This document shows, in pieces, positions 7,930-17,074 of a stretch of DNA of 64,000 nucleotides. The stretch spans positions 1 through 64,000 of the forward strand of contig NZ_FNGY01000008.1 in NCBI RefSeq assembly GCF_900103665.1, in the 5' to 3' direction. This DNA comes from Pedobacter steynii. GTDB taxonomy: Bacteria; Bacteroidota; Bacteroidia; Sphingobacteriales; Sphingobacteriaceae. Every line of letters begins with the position of its first letter. Positions within the stretch are counted from its first letter, which is position 1. The notes below the pieces were generated by a model. That model did no database searches. It saw only the letters and a list, made by a program, of their open reading frames with translations, and was not told the origin of the DNA. The translations under genes were made by a program, and so were the position numbers.

Positions 7930-9396
7930 ATGGGAAAAGTAACCGGATTTTTAGAGTATGAAAGAACTGCTCCTGTAAAAGAAGATGCTAAAGAACGTTT
8001 AAAGCATTATAATGAATTTGTACAGAATTTTGAATTAGAGGAGGTAAACCGCGAAGCCGCAAGGTGTATGGATTGCGGGGTTCCTTTTTGTCAGTCGGGT
8101 TGCCCGCTTGGCAATGTGATTCCGGAATTTAATGATGCAGTATATAAAGGAGACTGGCAGCTGGCTTCTACGATTTTGCTGAGCACAAATAACTTCCCGG
8201 AGTTTACAGGAAGGATTTGTCCGGCACCATGTGAGTCGGCCTGCGTACTTGGCATCAACAGGTCTCCGGTCTCTATCGAAGAAATTGAAAAACATATTAT
8301 AGAGATAGCCTTCAATAAAGGATACATCAAAGCGGAACAACCTTTGATCCGTACAGGTAAGAAAGTTGCCGTAATTGGTTCCGGACCAGCAGGCCTTGCC
8401 GCAGCAGCACAGCTGAATAAAGCGGGGCATGAAGTGGTGGTTTATGAACGCGATGATACACCCGGAGGTTTATTGAATTATGGAATTCCTGATTTTAAAC
8501 TTCAGAAAGATATCGTCAGCAGACGTATCGCCCTGATGGAAAAAGAGGGTATTGTTTTCAAATGTAATTCCAATGTTGGGGTGAATGTAGAGCTCAATAC
8601 ATTACTTAGAGAATATCAGTCGATCGTGTTGGCTGGAGGATCTACCATTCCAAGGGACCTGAACATTACAGGCCGTGAGGCCAAAGGGGTTCATTATGCA
8701 ATGGATTTCCTGAAACAACAGAACAAGCGTGTCAGAAATATCAGCGTTGATGGAGAAGCGATTCTTGCGACGGGTAAAGATGTGATCGTAATTGGGGGTG
8801 GAGATACCGGATCTGATTGTATTGGTACTTCCAATCGTCAGGGTGCAAAATCTGTGATGCAGTTTGAGATCATGCCGATGCCATCCCAGAACCGTACTTC
8901 TAATATGCCATGGCCAACCTTTCCAATGCTTTTAAAAGTAACGTCTTCTCATGAAGAGGGTTGTGAGAGAGCCTGGGGAGTGAATACCAAGGAATTCATT
9001 AAAGATGAAAACGGAAATCTGAAAGCCTTAAAAGTAGTGGATGTAGAGTGGGAAATTGATGCGGTTGGAAGGCCTTTGAATTTTAAAGAAAAAGCCGGTA
9101 CAGAGCGCGATTTGCCTTGTCAGCTGGTTTTATTGGCCATGGGCTTCTTACATCCTCAAAAGGAAGGCTTAATTGAAAAATTAGGTGTAGAGCTGGACAA
9201 CAGAGGAAATGTAAAGGCCGAAGAGGGTAAGTATCAAACGAATATTGCCAAGATTTTTGCTGCAGGAGATATGCGCCGCGGACAATCCTTAGTGGTATGG
9301 GCAATTTCAGAAGGCAGAGAAGCAGCCCGTAAAGTAGATGAATACCTGATGGGACATAGCAGTCTGGCATCTAAAGATGGAATCCCTTATGCTTAA
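7930..9396 (+). CDS. gltD: Glutamate synthase, small (beta) subunit
   Basis: The 488-residue protein carries the GltD order: N-terminal iron-sulphur domain with cysteines at 46, 49, 54, 58 and 97, 101, 105 (CMDCGVPFCQSGC and CPAPCESAC), an FAD-binding GSGPAGLAAA motif near residue 150, and an NADPH-binding GGGDTGSDC motif near residue 290. It oxidises NADPH and passes electrons to GltB. It follows gltB by 75 bp in the same direction, and a strong terminator follows it, so gltB-gltD form one transcription unit. Confidence 0.96.
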   Translation: MGKVTGFLEYERTAPVKEDAKERLKHYNEFVQNFELEEVNREAARCMDCGVPFCQSGCPLGNVIPEFNDAVYKGDWQLASTILLSTNNFPEFTGRICPAPCESACVLGINRSPVSIEEIEKHIIEIAFNKGYIKAEQPLIRTGKKVAVIGSGPAGLAAAAQLNKAGHEVVVYERDDTPGGLLNYGIPDFKLQKDIVSRRIALMEKEGIVFKCNSNVGVNVELNTLLREYQSIVLAGGSTIPRDLNITGREAKGVHYAMDFLKQQNKRVRNISVDGEAILATGKDVIVIGGGDTGSDCIGTSNRQGAKSVMQFEIMPMPSQNRTSNMPWPTFPMLLKVTSSHEEGCERAWGVNTKEFIKDENGNLKALKVVDVEWEIDAVGRPLNFKEKAGTERDLPCQLVLLAMGFLHPQKEGLIEKLGVELDNRGNVKAEEGKYQTNIAKIFAAGDMRRGQSLVVWAISEGREAARKVDEYLMGHSSLASKDGIPYA

Positions 9397-9436
9397 TCAT
9401 TAAAAAAGAGATAAGATTTATTTCATTATTGATAAT

Positions 9437-9471
9437 AAAACCCCGGAAATTTAATATTTCCGGGGTTTTTT
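9437..9471 (+). terminator. Terminator of gltBD
   Basis: AAAACCCCGGAAAT, loop TTAAT, ATTTCCGGGGTTTT: a 14-bp perfect stem ending in a T-run, 40 bp after gltD. A clear intrinsic terminator. Confidence 0.93.
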
Positions 9472-10018
9472 AATGTAAAACTGCATCCAAAATTCCTACC
9501 CTAAGGAAGATTTATTACGAAATAACGCTGGTATCAAGGTTTTTGGTAAAAAAGAAGTTAAATGATCAGAAAGACTAAACAGAAATCCTTGCGGGGGATG
9601 ATTGAATATTCTACTTTTTGGCAGTTTCTTTACAAAAGAATTACAATTGATGGGTGTTATTCTGTAAACGGGCATTTTCATTTATTTATATCGTTCTATG
9701 TGGTCTGAACGATGTTTTATAAGTAGAGTTAACGGTGTGAATTTTCATTGAATTTCAACTCCCGAAATCAAATGAAAAATGTCCGGATGAAACCCTGATT
9801 TGGGATTTTTAGGACGCTAAAAAAAATATTATTAGCGCATTTTTTATGGTAAATCCATCAATTTTATTCTAAAATATGCTGTTTTTTGGTTTTGTTTTAA
9901 GTTTAAATACTTGTAGTACTGGTCGTTATGCGCGTTTTGTAACGGAAATGAGACCATGTTGACATATAAAATTCGGCAAAAGCTTAAATTATAGTTATTA
10001 ACTAATCCTAAATTAACT
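9472..10018. other. Intergenic region upstream of susC-like gene
   Basis: About 550 bp, AT-rich, with no convincing gene on either strand. It should hold the promoter of the SusC/SusD operon. I see no sigma/anti-sigma gene and no clear -33/-7 pair; a weak TTTG ... TACTTGTA combination at 9885-9915 is the nearest. Confidence 0.4.
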
Positions 10019-13000
10019 ATGAAAAGACCATTACTAACGCTAATGGTGCTATTGCTGTTTACAATAACAGCCTGGGCACAAACACGTACCATCACTGGTA
10101 CCGTAATCGCGACAAGCGACAAAAATCCCCTGCCTGGGGTATCTGTAAGGGTGAAAGGGCAGAAAACAGGAACTCAAACCGGGGCCAATGGAAAGTACTC
10201 CATCGAGGTGAACGGAAGCAACCTGAGCCTGGAGTTCTCTTACCTGGGTTTTACAACCCAAACGAAAGCAATCGGATCAAATAATCAGTTAGATGTTTCT
10301 TTAAATGATGAAGAAACCAATTTAAATGAAATTGTGGTTACCGCGCTTGGTATCAAGAGAGAAAAACGCACATTGACCTATTCTACCCAGGAAGTGACGG
10401 GAAATGCTTTAGTCGCCGCTAAAGAGAATAACCTGGTCAATGCACTGGCAGGTAAAGTAGCTGGTGTTCAAATCACAAACTCAAGTGGTGCGGCTGGTAG
10501 CTCTTCCAAAATTGTGATCAGAGGAAATACTTCCCTTACCGGAGAGAATGGTGCCTTATTCGTTGTGGATGGAGTGCCGATCAATAATACGGAAGCAGGA
10601 AATCCGGATGGCGCATTGAGTGCCGGAGGTACAGCAAACAGAGCAATTGATATTGATCCAAACATCGTAGAAAGTGTCTCTATTCTTAAAGGTGCAGCAG
10701 CGAGTGCTTTATATGGTTCGGCTGCAGCAAGAGGGGTGGTGATCATCACGACGAAAACGGGTAAAGGAAGGCCTTCCGTATCTCTCTCTTCGGGTGTTAC
10801 CTTTGACAATGCCATATTTCCTGAGTTTCAGGACAAATATGCGCAGGGTAGTGATGGTAACTATGTAGATGGTAATAATGGAAAATTAGGTTCAAGTTCA
10901 TGGGGTCCACTCATTGAGGGACTCATGGTAAATGGAGCGCCGGTTACAAAACACGATCCAAGAAAGGAATTCTTTAGACAAGGTTTTACTACAGACAATA
11001 CAGTTGCTGTAAATGGATCTACGGATAAATCAAGTTACCTCGTTTCTTATTCTTACCTGAATACAAAAGGTACCATGCCAGGTACAGATTTTGGACGTCA
11101 TTCCTTCTTTACCAAATTTACAAACGAAATAACCAGTAAGGTTTCTGTCACAGGTCAGGTGAATTATATCAATACCGGAAATGATCGCTTGCCTGAAGGA
11201 AACAGTCTTGCCAGTCCATTCTGGACAGTATATGCTGCCCCAATTTCATGGAATCCTTTTCCAACCACCAATCCTGACGGAAGTCAAAGGCTTTACCGCG
11301 CAGCGCGGAATAATCCATATTGGCTGGTAGATAACGTTAAATTCAGCTCTTTTGTAAACAGGTTCTTACCTGTATTTACGCTGAATTATAACCCAACACC
11401 ATGGTTGTCAATTACGGAAAGGATAGGCGCGGATATCTTTAACGATGCAACAACTTATCATGAAGCTCCGGGGATTGTTGGTGGAGAATCTGCAAATGGA
11501 AAAATGTACAACCGCGAAATCAATTTCAAACAATTCAATCACGACTTAATCATTGAGGCGAAGAAAAACTTTGGAGACGACTTTTTTGGAAGTATCCTGG
11601 TAGGAAATAACATCCTTTCTTCTCAACAGAAAACGGTGTTTGATAAAGGTATTGGCCTATCAGCAAAAGATTTTTATAACATTGCAAATGCCTCGACCAT
11701 TCTCTCTACAATAACGGACAACAATTACCGAAAAGTAGGGATATATGCACAAATGACGGGAGAATACAAACGCATGCTGTCTTTTTCCTTAACAGGTCGC
11801 TATGATGGTACTTCGGTGCTGAGTTCGGATAAAAGATTTTATCCTTATGGCTCTGCTTCTGCCGGATTCATATTTACGGAACCGCTTGATTTAAGTAACA
11901 ACTCTATCCTGAATTTTGGTAAGATTCGTGTTTCTTATTCTTATGTAGGAAACGATAATGTTCAACCTTATAGCATTGGCAGAATTTATGCCAAGCAAGT
12001 CATTGGTAATATAGAGTTTCCTTACGACGGTCATAATGGATTTTTACTAAGTAATGTAATTGGTGACCCTAACCTGAAAAATGAATCCTTAAAGGAATTC
12101 GAAGCAGGTCTGGAGTTAAAGATGTTTAAGAGCCGCCTGAATGTTGAAGCTACCTATTTTAATAAAATCAGCGGGGACTTGATCAGTAATACGCCAATTA
12201 CCCCTTCAACCGGAGCTAATGCAGCCATCATCAATGCAGCAAGCATGTATAACAGAGGTTTCGAATTGGTTTTTAGTGGTACTCCTATAAAAACTAAAGA
12301 CATCACCTGGGTGGTAGGATTGAACTTCTCTAAAATCAACAACAAAGTGACCGAGATTGGCCAGGGCAAGGATAACATTCAATTCGCAGGTTTTACCAGT
12401 CCGGGTGTATTCGCTTATAAAGATCAGCCTTATGCAGTCATTTTTGGTTCAAGGTATCTTCGTAATGATGCGGGGAAAATGGTCATAGATGCGGATGGGT
12501 ATCCGATTATTGATGATACTCTTGGTCCAATTGGAAATACAGTAGCTAAATGGAACGCTGGATTAACGACTACTTTTACCTGGAAAGGCATTAGTCTTTC
12601 CGCGGTATTGGATATGAAAAAAGGCGGTGATGTTTACAATCTTGATAATTTCTATCTTAACTTTTATGGGGTAACCAAGCTAACTGAAAACAGAACTGGA
12701 ACCAAGGTGTTTGATGGCGTAACAGAAGACGGACAGGTAAATACCAAAGTCGTTCCGATAGATCAGGCATATTATCAGAATAACTACTCCCAGGTAGATG
12801 AAAATGGGGTAGAAGATGGTACGTATGTGAAATTAAGACAGGTGAGCTTAGCTTACAGTTTTACGCCTTCGCTTTTAAAGAGAACACCGTTTAAAGGGTT
12901 GAGCGTTTCCGCTACAGGAAGAAATTTATGGTTCTATACGCCTCATTATACAGGCTCAGATCCGGAAGTAAGTTTATATGGTACCGGAAATGGTGGTGGC

Positions 13001-13063
13001 TTTACAAACTTTGTAACCCCGTCTAACAGAAGCTATAATTTTGCTGTAAAAGTTACTTTCTAA
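10019..13063 (+). CDS. SusC/RagA-type TonB-linked outer membrane protein
   Basis: The 1014-residue protein has a signal peptide (MKRPLLTLMVLLLFTITAWAQ), a carboxypeptidase-regulatory-like domain (about residues 23-100: ITGTVIATSDKNPLPGVSV), a TonB-dependent receptor plug with the SusC marker (LAGKVAGVQITNSSGAAGSS then IRGNTSL), and a large beta-barrel ending in an aromatic residue (FAVKVTF). SusC proteins form the outer-membrane channel that takes up oligosaccharides or peptides captured by SusD. The SusD partner starts 11 bp downstream. No glycosidase, protease or ECF sigma/anti-sigma pair is adjacent, so the substrate cannot be inferred. Confidence 0.95.
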   Translation: MKRPLLTLMVLLLFTITAWAQTRTITGTVIATSDKNPLPGVSVRVKGQKTGTQTGANGKYSIEVNGSNLSLEFSYLGFTTQTKAIGSNNQLDVSLNDEETNLNEIVVTALGIKREKRTLTYSTQEVTGNALVAAKENNLVNALAGKVAGVQITNSSGAAGSSSKIVIRGNTSLTGENGALFVVDGVPINNTEAGNPDGALSAGGTANRAIDIDPNIVESVSILKGAAASALYGSAAARGVVIITTKTGKGRPSVSLSSGVTFDNAIFPEFQDKYAQGSDGNYVDGNNGKLGSSSWGPLIEGLMVNGAPVTKHDPRKEFFRQGFTTDNTVAVNGSTDKSSYLVSYSYLNTKGTMPGTDFGRHSFFTKFTNEITSKVSVTGQVNYINTGNDRLPEGNSLASPFWTVYAAPISWNPFPTTNPDGSQRLYRAARNNPYWLVDNVKFSSFVNRFLPVFTLNYNPTPWLSITERIGADIFNDATTYHEAPGIVGGESANGKMYNREINFKQFNHDLIIEAKKNFGDDFFGSILVGNNILSSQQKTVFDKGIGLSAKDFYNIANASTILSTITDNNYRKVGIYAQMTGEYKRMLSFSLTGRYDGTSVLSSDKRFYPYGSASAGFIFTEPLDLSNNSILNFGKIRVSYSYVGNDNVQPYSIGRIYAKQVIGNIEFPYDGHNGFLLSNVIGDPNLKNESLKEFEAGLELKMFKSRLNVEATYFNKISGDLISNTPITPSTGANAAIINAASMYNRGFELVFSGTPIKTKDITWVVGLNFSKINNKVTEIGQGKDNIQFAGFTSPGVFAYKDQPYAVIFGSRYLRNDAGKMVIDADGYPIIDDTLGPIGNTVAKWNAGLTTTFTWKGISLSAVLDMKKGGDVYNLDNFYLNFYGVTKLTENRTGTKVFDGVTEDGQVNTKVVPIDQAYYQNNYSQVDENGVEDGTYVKLRQVSLAYSFTPSLLKRTPFKGLSVSATGRNLWFYTPHYTGSDPEVSLYGTGNGGGFTNFVTPSNRSYNFAVKVTF

Positions 13064-13074
13064 AATCGAACAAC

Positions 13075-14499
13075 ATGAAAAAGACATCATATATATTAAT
13101 CGCATTTGTGCTACTGGTGTTTGCATCAGGATGCAAAAAATTTCTTGATATTAACAAGGATCCTAATAACCCGGTAGATGTACAGGAGTCACTGATTCTA
13201 ACACCTCTGGAACTTTATACGACAACAAACATTGTTGCCGGTTACCCTGGAAGTGTTTCTGCTTACTGGATGCAGCAAATGGCAATCAATCAGCCCGCAC
13301 CGGAGATCGATTCCTACCGCATCACACCGAGTGATGTAAACAATACCTGGAGCTTTGATCTTTATCCTGCAATTTTGCTCAATGCCAGAATCATGGTCCA
13401 AAAAGCGGAAAAGTCGGGTAACAATGGTTACGCAGGTATTGGAAAAATCCTTCTTGCTTATAACCTTGCCTTTTGTACCGATCTTTGGGGAGATATTCCA
13501 TATTCAGAAGCTTTTCAGGAGCTGGCGAATCAGCGGCCTAAATATGATTCACAGGAAAGTATTTACAAGCTAATTCAAAGTACATTGGACGAGGCAATTG
13601 TAATTCTGAACTCAGCTCCGGCCGGAGTTAAAGTAGGTACTGATGATTTAATCTATGGTGGTGATTTTGCTTCCTGGAAAAGACTCGCTTATACACTTAA
13701 GGCCAGATATTACCTTCGTTTGAGTAAAGCTGCAGGTTATTCTGCTACAACTCAGGCCGATTTAGCGTTAGCGGCATTGCAGAATGGCTTTTCTACAAAC
13801 GCGCAAAATGCGAAAGTTACTTACTCAGGAAAAGCAAAAGGAGAGAATCCCTGGTATCAGGGAACTTTGCCGGGAGCAGGAGGTGTAGTGCTTTCCAAAT
13901 ATTTTACTGATTTATTAGTTTCCAATAATGATCCCCGATTGCCAATTATAGCGACGGCGGGTTCTGGCGGAGATTATGTGGGCAGACAAAGTGGAACGAC
14001 ACCCACCCCAGATCCAGCGATTTATGCTACAGTTTCGCCTAATGTGGGTGGATATTCTGAAGCGGATGAAGAAAGTGGGAAAGTTGCCCCGGTATACCTT
14101 GCTACCTATGCAGAGGCATTGTTTATCAAGGCTGAAGCCACATTGATAAAATCAGGACCAGTAGCGGCAACACCTGTGCTTAAGGAAGCTATTGAAGCCA
14201 ATATGAACTTGTTGAAAGTTGCGGCGGTGGATAGAGATGCTTATACGGCTACTCATTCTATTCTTGATCCGGTAACTCCGTTAAAGACGATCATTGTAGA
14301 GAAATATGTCGCCAATTTTTTATCACCTGAAACCTATAACGATTGGCGCAAGACAGGCTTCCCAGTGCTGACTATTGTTCCAAATGCATTCAAGCCATAT
14401 ATTCCTCAGCGTTTCCCTTATCCTTCACAGGAAGTTACAGCCAATCCTCAACCTCAACAGAGCGTTCTTACCTCTGAGAAAGTTTGGTGGGCCAAGTAA
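13075..14499 (+). CDS. SusD/RagB-family surface lipoprotein
   Basis: The 474-residue protein begins with a lipoprotein signal (MKKTSYILIAFVLLVFASGC, Cys20) followed by KKFLDINKDPNNP, the usual SusD start. It looks like the SusD_2/SusD-like_2 branch: alpha-helical TPR-like pairs, the CTDLWGDIPYSEAF motif near residues 135-150, and the C-terminal YNDWRKTGFP segment. It should sit on the cell surface as the lid of the SusC channel encoded just upstream and bind the nutrient. Substrate unknown. A very strong hairpin follows the gene. Confidence 0.94.
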   Translation: MKKTSYILIAFVLLVFASGCKKFLDINKDPNNPVDVQESLILTPLELYTTTNIVAGYPGSVSAYWMQQMAINQPAPEIDSYRITPSDVNNTWSFDLYPAILLNARIMVQKAEKSGNNGYAGIGKILLAYNLAFCTDLWGDIPYSEAFQELANQRPKYDSQESIYKLIQSTLDEAIVILNSAPAGVKVGTDDLIYGGDFASWKRLAYTLKARYYLRLSKAAGYSATTQADLALAALQNGFSTNAQNAKVTYSGKAKGENPWYQGTLPGAGGVVLSKYFTDLLVSNNDPRLPIIATAGSGGDYVGRQSGTTPTPDPAIYATVSPNVGGYSEADEESGKVAPVYLATYAEALFIKAEATLIKSGPVAATPVLKEAIEANMNLLKVAAVDRDAYTATHSILDPVTPLKTIIVEKYVANFLSPETYNDWRKTGFPVLTIVPNAFKPYIPQRFPYPSQEVTANPQPQQSVLTSEKVWWAK

Positions 14500-14514
14500 A
14501 CAATAAGAATTTCT

Positions 14515-14562
14515 TTTAAACAAGAGCGGCCGCATCAGTTGATGCGGCCGCTCTTGTTTAAA
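14515..14562. terminator. Bidirectional terminator, 23-bp perfect palindrome
   Basis: Two perfect 23-base arms (14515-14537 and 14540-14562) flank a GT spacer and include the GC-rich GAGCGGCCGC core. The element ends in T-runs on both sides and separates the susCD operon from the convergent YdeI-like gene, so it probably stops transcription from both directions. Confidence 0.9.
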
Positions 14563-14578
14563 TTTTTTGATGATGAGG

Positions 14579-15241
14579 TTAGGATTTGTCGTTTGGATTC
14601 TTTTTCTTTTCCATCAACATCGCAATGGTTTTCTCAATCCTGCTGATCCTGGTTTTATCCTGCTTTGCCGTTAAGATCCAGAGCACATATTCTTTTCTGT
14701 GAGAATAAGCCAGAGATTCAAAATAAGTCAGCGCTAAAGGATATTGTTCCAGAGCAGCCAACAGGTCTTCCGGAAGCGTGACTTTTTTGTTGATCACATC
14801 AATATATGCTGAAAATTCATTCTGCTCAATATTTTCATTTCTCACTGAAGAAGCCTTCACCAGATCTATAGGTTTCAGGCGCAGACCTGTCCATACTTCT
14901 GAAATAGAGACCGATGCACAGGGCGTCAGTTGGTAGGCTTTCAGTTCGTCCCATGGCGCCATCATATGGAGATCGCTTTCCATTCCTGAAGTTTTTTTAG
15001 GATAAGCAATCCAGAACAGCGTATCCGGCTTGAGTTTCCCGGAAATGATAGGCAGTTGTTCTTTCAACTCATAACTATTCATGACAAATAGCAACAGCGC
15101 ATCAAATTCCTTTTCTGCATTAAAACTGAGCTGTACGGCATCAAAATCTCCCAGCAGCGCTGCTACATTTTCAGGCGCATTTTCTACAAGCAGCTTAAAT
15201 CCTGCTTTAACATGTAGTTTTTTCAGTAGTTTGTTGTCCAT
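14579..15241 (-). CDS. YdeI/OmpD-associated family protein with DUF3052-like N-terminal half
   Basis: The 220-residue cytoplasmic protein has two parts. Residues 1-110 resemble the DUF3052-type fold (LLEN..FWIAYPKKTSG). Residues 130-210 carry the YdeI/OmpD-associated signature: LPEDLLAALEQYP, YFESLAYSHRKEYVLWI, then the TRISRIEKTIAML helix. The biochemical role of this family is not firmly established. It lies 29 bp downstream of the SpoU methyltransferase gene and may share its transcript. Confidence 0.75.
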   Translation of the reverse strand: MDNKLLKKLHVKAGFKLLVENAPENVAALLGDFDAVQLSFNAEKEFDALLLFVMNSYELKEQLPIISGKLKPDTLFWIAYPKKTSGMESDLHMMAPWDELKAYQLTPCASVSISEVWTGLRLKPIDLVKASSVRNENIEQNEFSAYIDVINKKVTLPEDLLAALEQYPLALTYFESLAYSHRKEYVLWILTAKQDKTRISRIEKTIAMLMEKKKNPNDKS

Positions 15242-15270
15242 CGGTCCGCTTATTTAATCAGGTAAAGCAA

Positions 15271-15801
15271 TTACAACCTTAGTTTGGCAAAGAAATCCCA
15301 TAGGACAATACCTGCAGAGATCACAATATTGAAGGAATGTTTGGTTCCAAACTGAGGGATTTCAATACATTTATCAATTTGCGCCATCACTTCTTCACTC
15401 ACTCCGTTGACTTCATTTCCGAAAATCAACGCATATTTTTTACTGCTTTCGGGCTGGAAAGTATTTAACATCACACTTCCCGATGCCTGTTCAATGGCAA
15501 TGATTTCATATCCATCTTCACGAAGGGAAGCTACTGCTTCCAGTGTGCTTTCAAAATGTGTCCATGCCACGGACTGGGTTGCGCCTAAAGCCGTTTTTTC
15601 TATTTCACGGTGCGGAGGTTGAGCGGTAATGCCACAGAGGTATAATTTCTCTATGGCAAAACCATCTGCCGTCCTGAAAACGGAGCCAATATTGTGCATG
15701 CTCCGTACATTGTCGAGCACCACGATGACCGGTAATTTCTCCTGTTCTCTAAATTCTTCTACACCTACACGGTTTAGCTCGTCTGATTTTAATTTTTTCA
15801 T
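15271..15801 (-). CDS. SpoU/TrmH-family RNA 2'-O-methyltransferase
   Basis: The 176-residue protein is a SPOUT-class enzyme. Motif 1 is NVRSMHNIGSVFRTAD (residues about 31-46, with the conserved N and R), motif 2 is IFGNEVNGVSEEV and motif 3 is IPQFGTKHSFNIVISAGI. These form the trefoil knot that binds S-adenosylmethionine, and the enzyme methylates a ribose in tRNA or rRNA. The TKHSFN variant instead of the usual S-LNVS is common in Bacteroidota members annotated as TrmH-like. Target nucleotide unknown. No separate RNA-binding N-domain is present. Confidence 0.9.
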   Translation of the reverse strand: MKKLKSDELNRVGVEEFREQEKLPVIVVLDNVRSMHNIGSVFRTADGFAIEKLYLCGITAQPPHREIEKTALGATQSVAWTHFESTLEAVASLREDGYEIIAIEQASGSVMLNTFQPESSKKYALIFGNEVNGVSEEVMAQIDKCIEIPQFGTKHSFNIVISAGIVLWDFFAKLRL

Positions 15802-15838
15802 TAAAGACTTTTGATAATTCTATCCGGCAAAATTAAAA

Positions 15839-16990
15839 TTAAATTGCAGAAGCACCATCACCAATCTCACTGATATAGATGGCCGCCGGATAACCGATTC
15901 GTTCTACATAGAAATCAGTCAGTTGTCTGGCGAAATCTTCTTCCTGACCTTTCTTTAACAAGGCAATTGCACATCCTCCGAAGCCTGCACCGGTCATTCT
16001 TGCACCGATCACATACTCGTAATCCGTACAAAATTCAACAACTGCATCCAGCTCTGCACCGGTAACCTCATATAAATCCTTTAAAGATTGATGAGAAGCG
16101 TACATTAAGCGGCCAAATTCTTCCAGATTTCCTTCGTTTAGAGCTTTTGCAGCAAGGCTTACCCTGTCGTTTTCCCGGATCACATGGGTGGCCCTTTTCA
16201 AAACAGTCTCGTCAGTAATCAAATGACTGTGCAGGGAAAATTTCTCTGCATTCAGTTCGCATAGGTTATTTAGTGTAATTTCCTGATTGAGTTGTGCCAA
16301 ACCCGTCTGACATTCCGCAACCCTTTCATTGTATTTTGACTCCGCGAGTTTCCTTGGTTTGTTGGTATTTATGATGGCCAAAGAATAATCGCCCAGGTTA
16401 CAGTCCACAGACTTATATTTTAAAGTATCGCAATTCAGTACCAGGGCTTTATGCGCCTCTCCGAATGCAACGGCAAACTGGTCCATAATACCGCAGTTCA
16501 CACCGATAAATTCATTTTCTACTTTTTGAGCAAGTAAAGGGATCTCAATTTTTTCATAACCAAAATTGAAGTAATCATTTAAAGCATAAGCCATTGCAAC
16601 TTCTATCGAAGCTGAGGAAGATAAGCCGGAGCCAATCGGAATATTGCCGTAAAAGAGCAGGTCAAGACCGGTAGGGATTTCGTGTTTTTTAAGGATTTCA
16701 TGGAAAACACCCAATGGATAATTGTACCATTCTGAACCCGTTTTTGTATAAGATGGTTGTAGGGCAATTTCTTGTGTTTCAGGGAAGTTAAGGCTGTTGA
16801 ACCGAATCACCCGGTCGTTGTTTGGAGCAATGCTCAACCAGGTGCCTAAAGTAACTGCGCAAGGCATTACGAGCCCGCCATTATAATCAATATGCTCACC
16901 AATCAGGTTCACGCGTCCAGGGGTAAAGTAGTTCGCCTTTGGCTCTTGTCCATATAGCGCTAAGAATTTCTCGGTCAATTCCGCTTTCAT
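15839..16990 (-). CDS. galK: Galactokinase
   Basis: The 383-residue protein has all GHMP galactokinase signatures: GRVNLIGEHIDYNGG (residues 26-40, sugar-binding), the ATP loop PIGSGLSSSASIE (about 117-129), the catalytic Asp region NCGIMDQFAVAFG, and MTGAGFGGCAIAL near the C-terminus. It phosphorylates alpha-D-galactose to galactose-1-phosphate in the Leloir pathway. It is divergent from galM across an 84-bp gap, which should contain a shared regulatory region. galT and galE are not in this window. Confidence 0.96.
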   Translation of the reverse strand: MKAELTEKFLALYGQEPKANYFTPGRVNLIGEHIDYNGGLVMPCAVTLGTWLSIAPNNDRVIRFNSLNFPETQEIALQPSYTKTGSEWYNYPLGVFHEILKKHEIPTGLDLLFYGNIPIGSGLSSSASIEVAMAYALNDYFNFGYEKIEIPLLAQKVENEFIGVNCGIMDQFAVAFGEAHKALVLNCDTLKYKSVDCNLGDYSLAIINTNKPRKLAESKYNERVAECQTGLAQLNQEITLNNLCELNAEKFSLHSHLITDETVLKRATHVIRENDRVSLAAKALNEGNLEEFGRLMYASHQSLKDLYEVTGAELDAVVEFCTDYEYVIGARMTGAGFGGCAIALLKKGQEEDFARQLTDFYVERIGYPAAIYISEIGDGASAI

Positions 16991-17074
16991 TGTAATATTT
17001 TGATTTAAAGTTTTTGTTTTAAGTAAAGTATTGATAGTATTGTTTTAAATAACAACCGCCCTAATATACAATTT

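Noticed and set aside
9496..9681. Minus-strand 61-codon open frame between gltD and the susC-like gene
   Set aside because: No domain, no promoter-like element and an AT-rich noncoding context; I treat it as chance.
9844..10122. Minus-strand 92-codon open frame overlapping the susC start
   Set aside because: It overlaps the signal peptide of a clear SusC gene and has no recognisable features.
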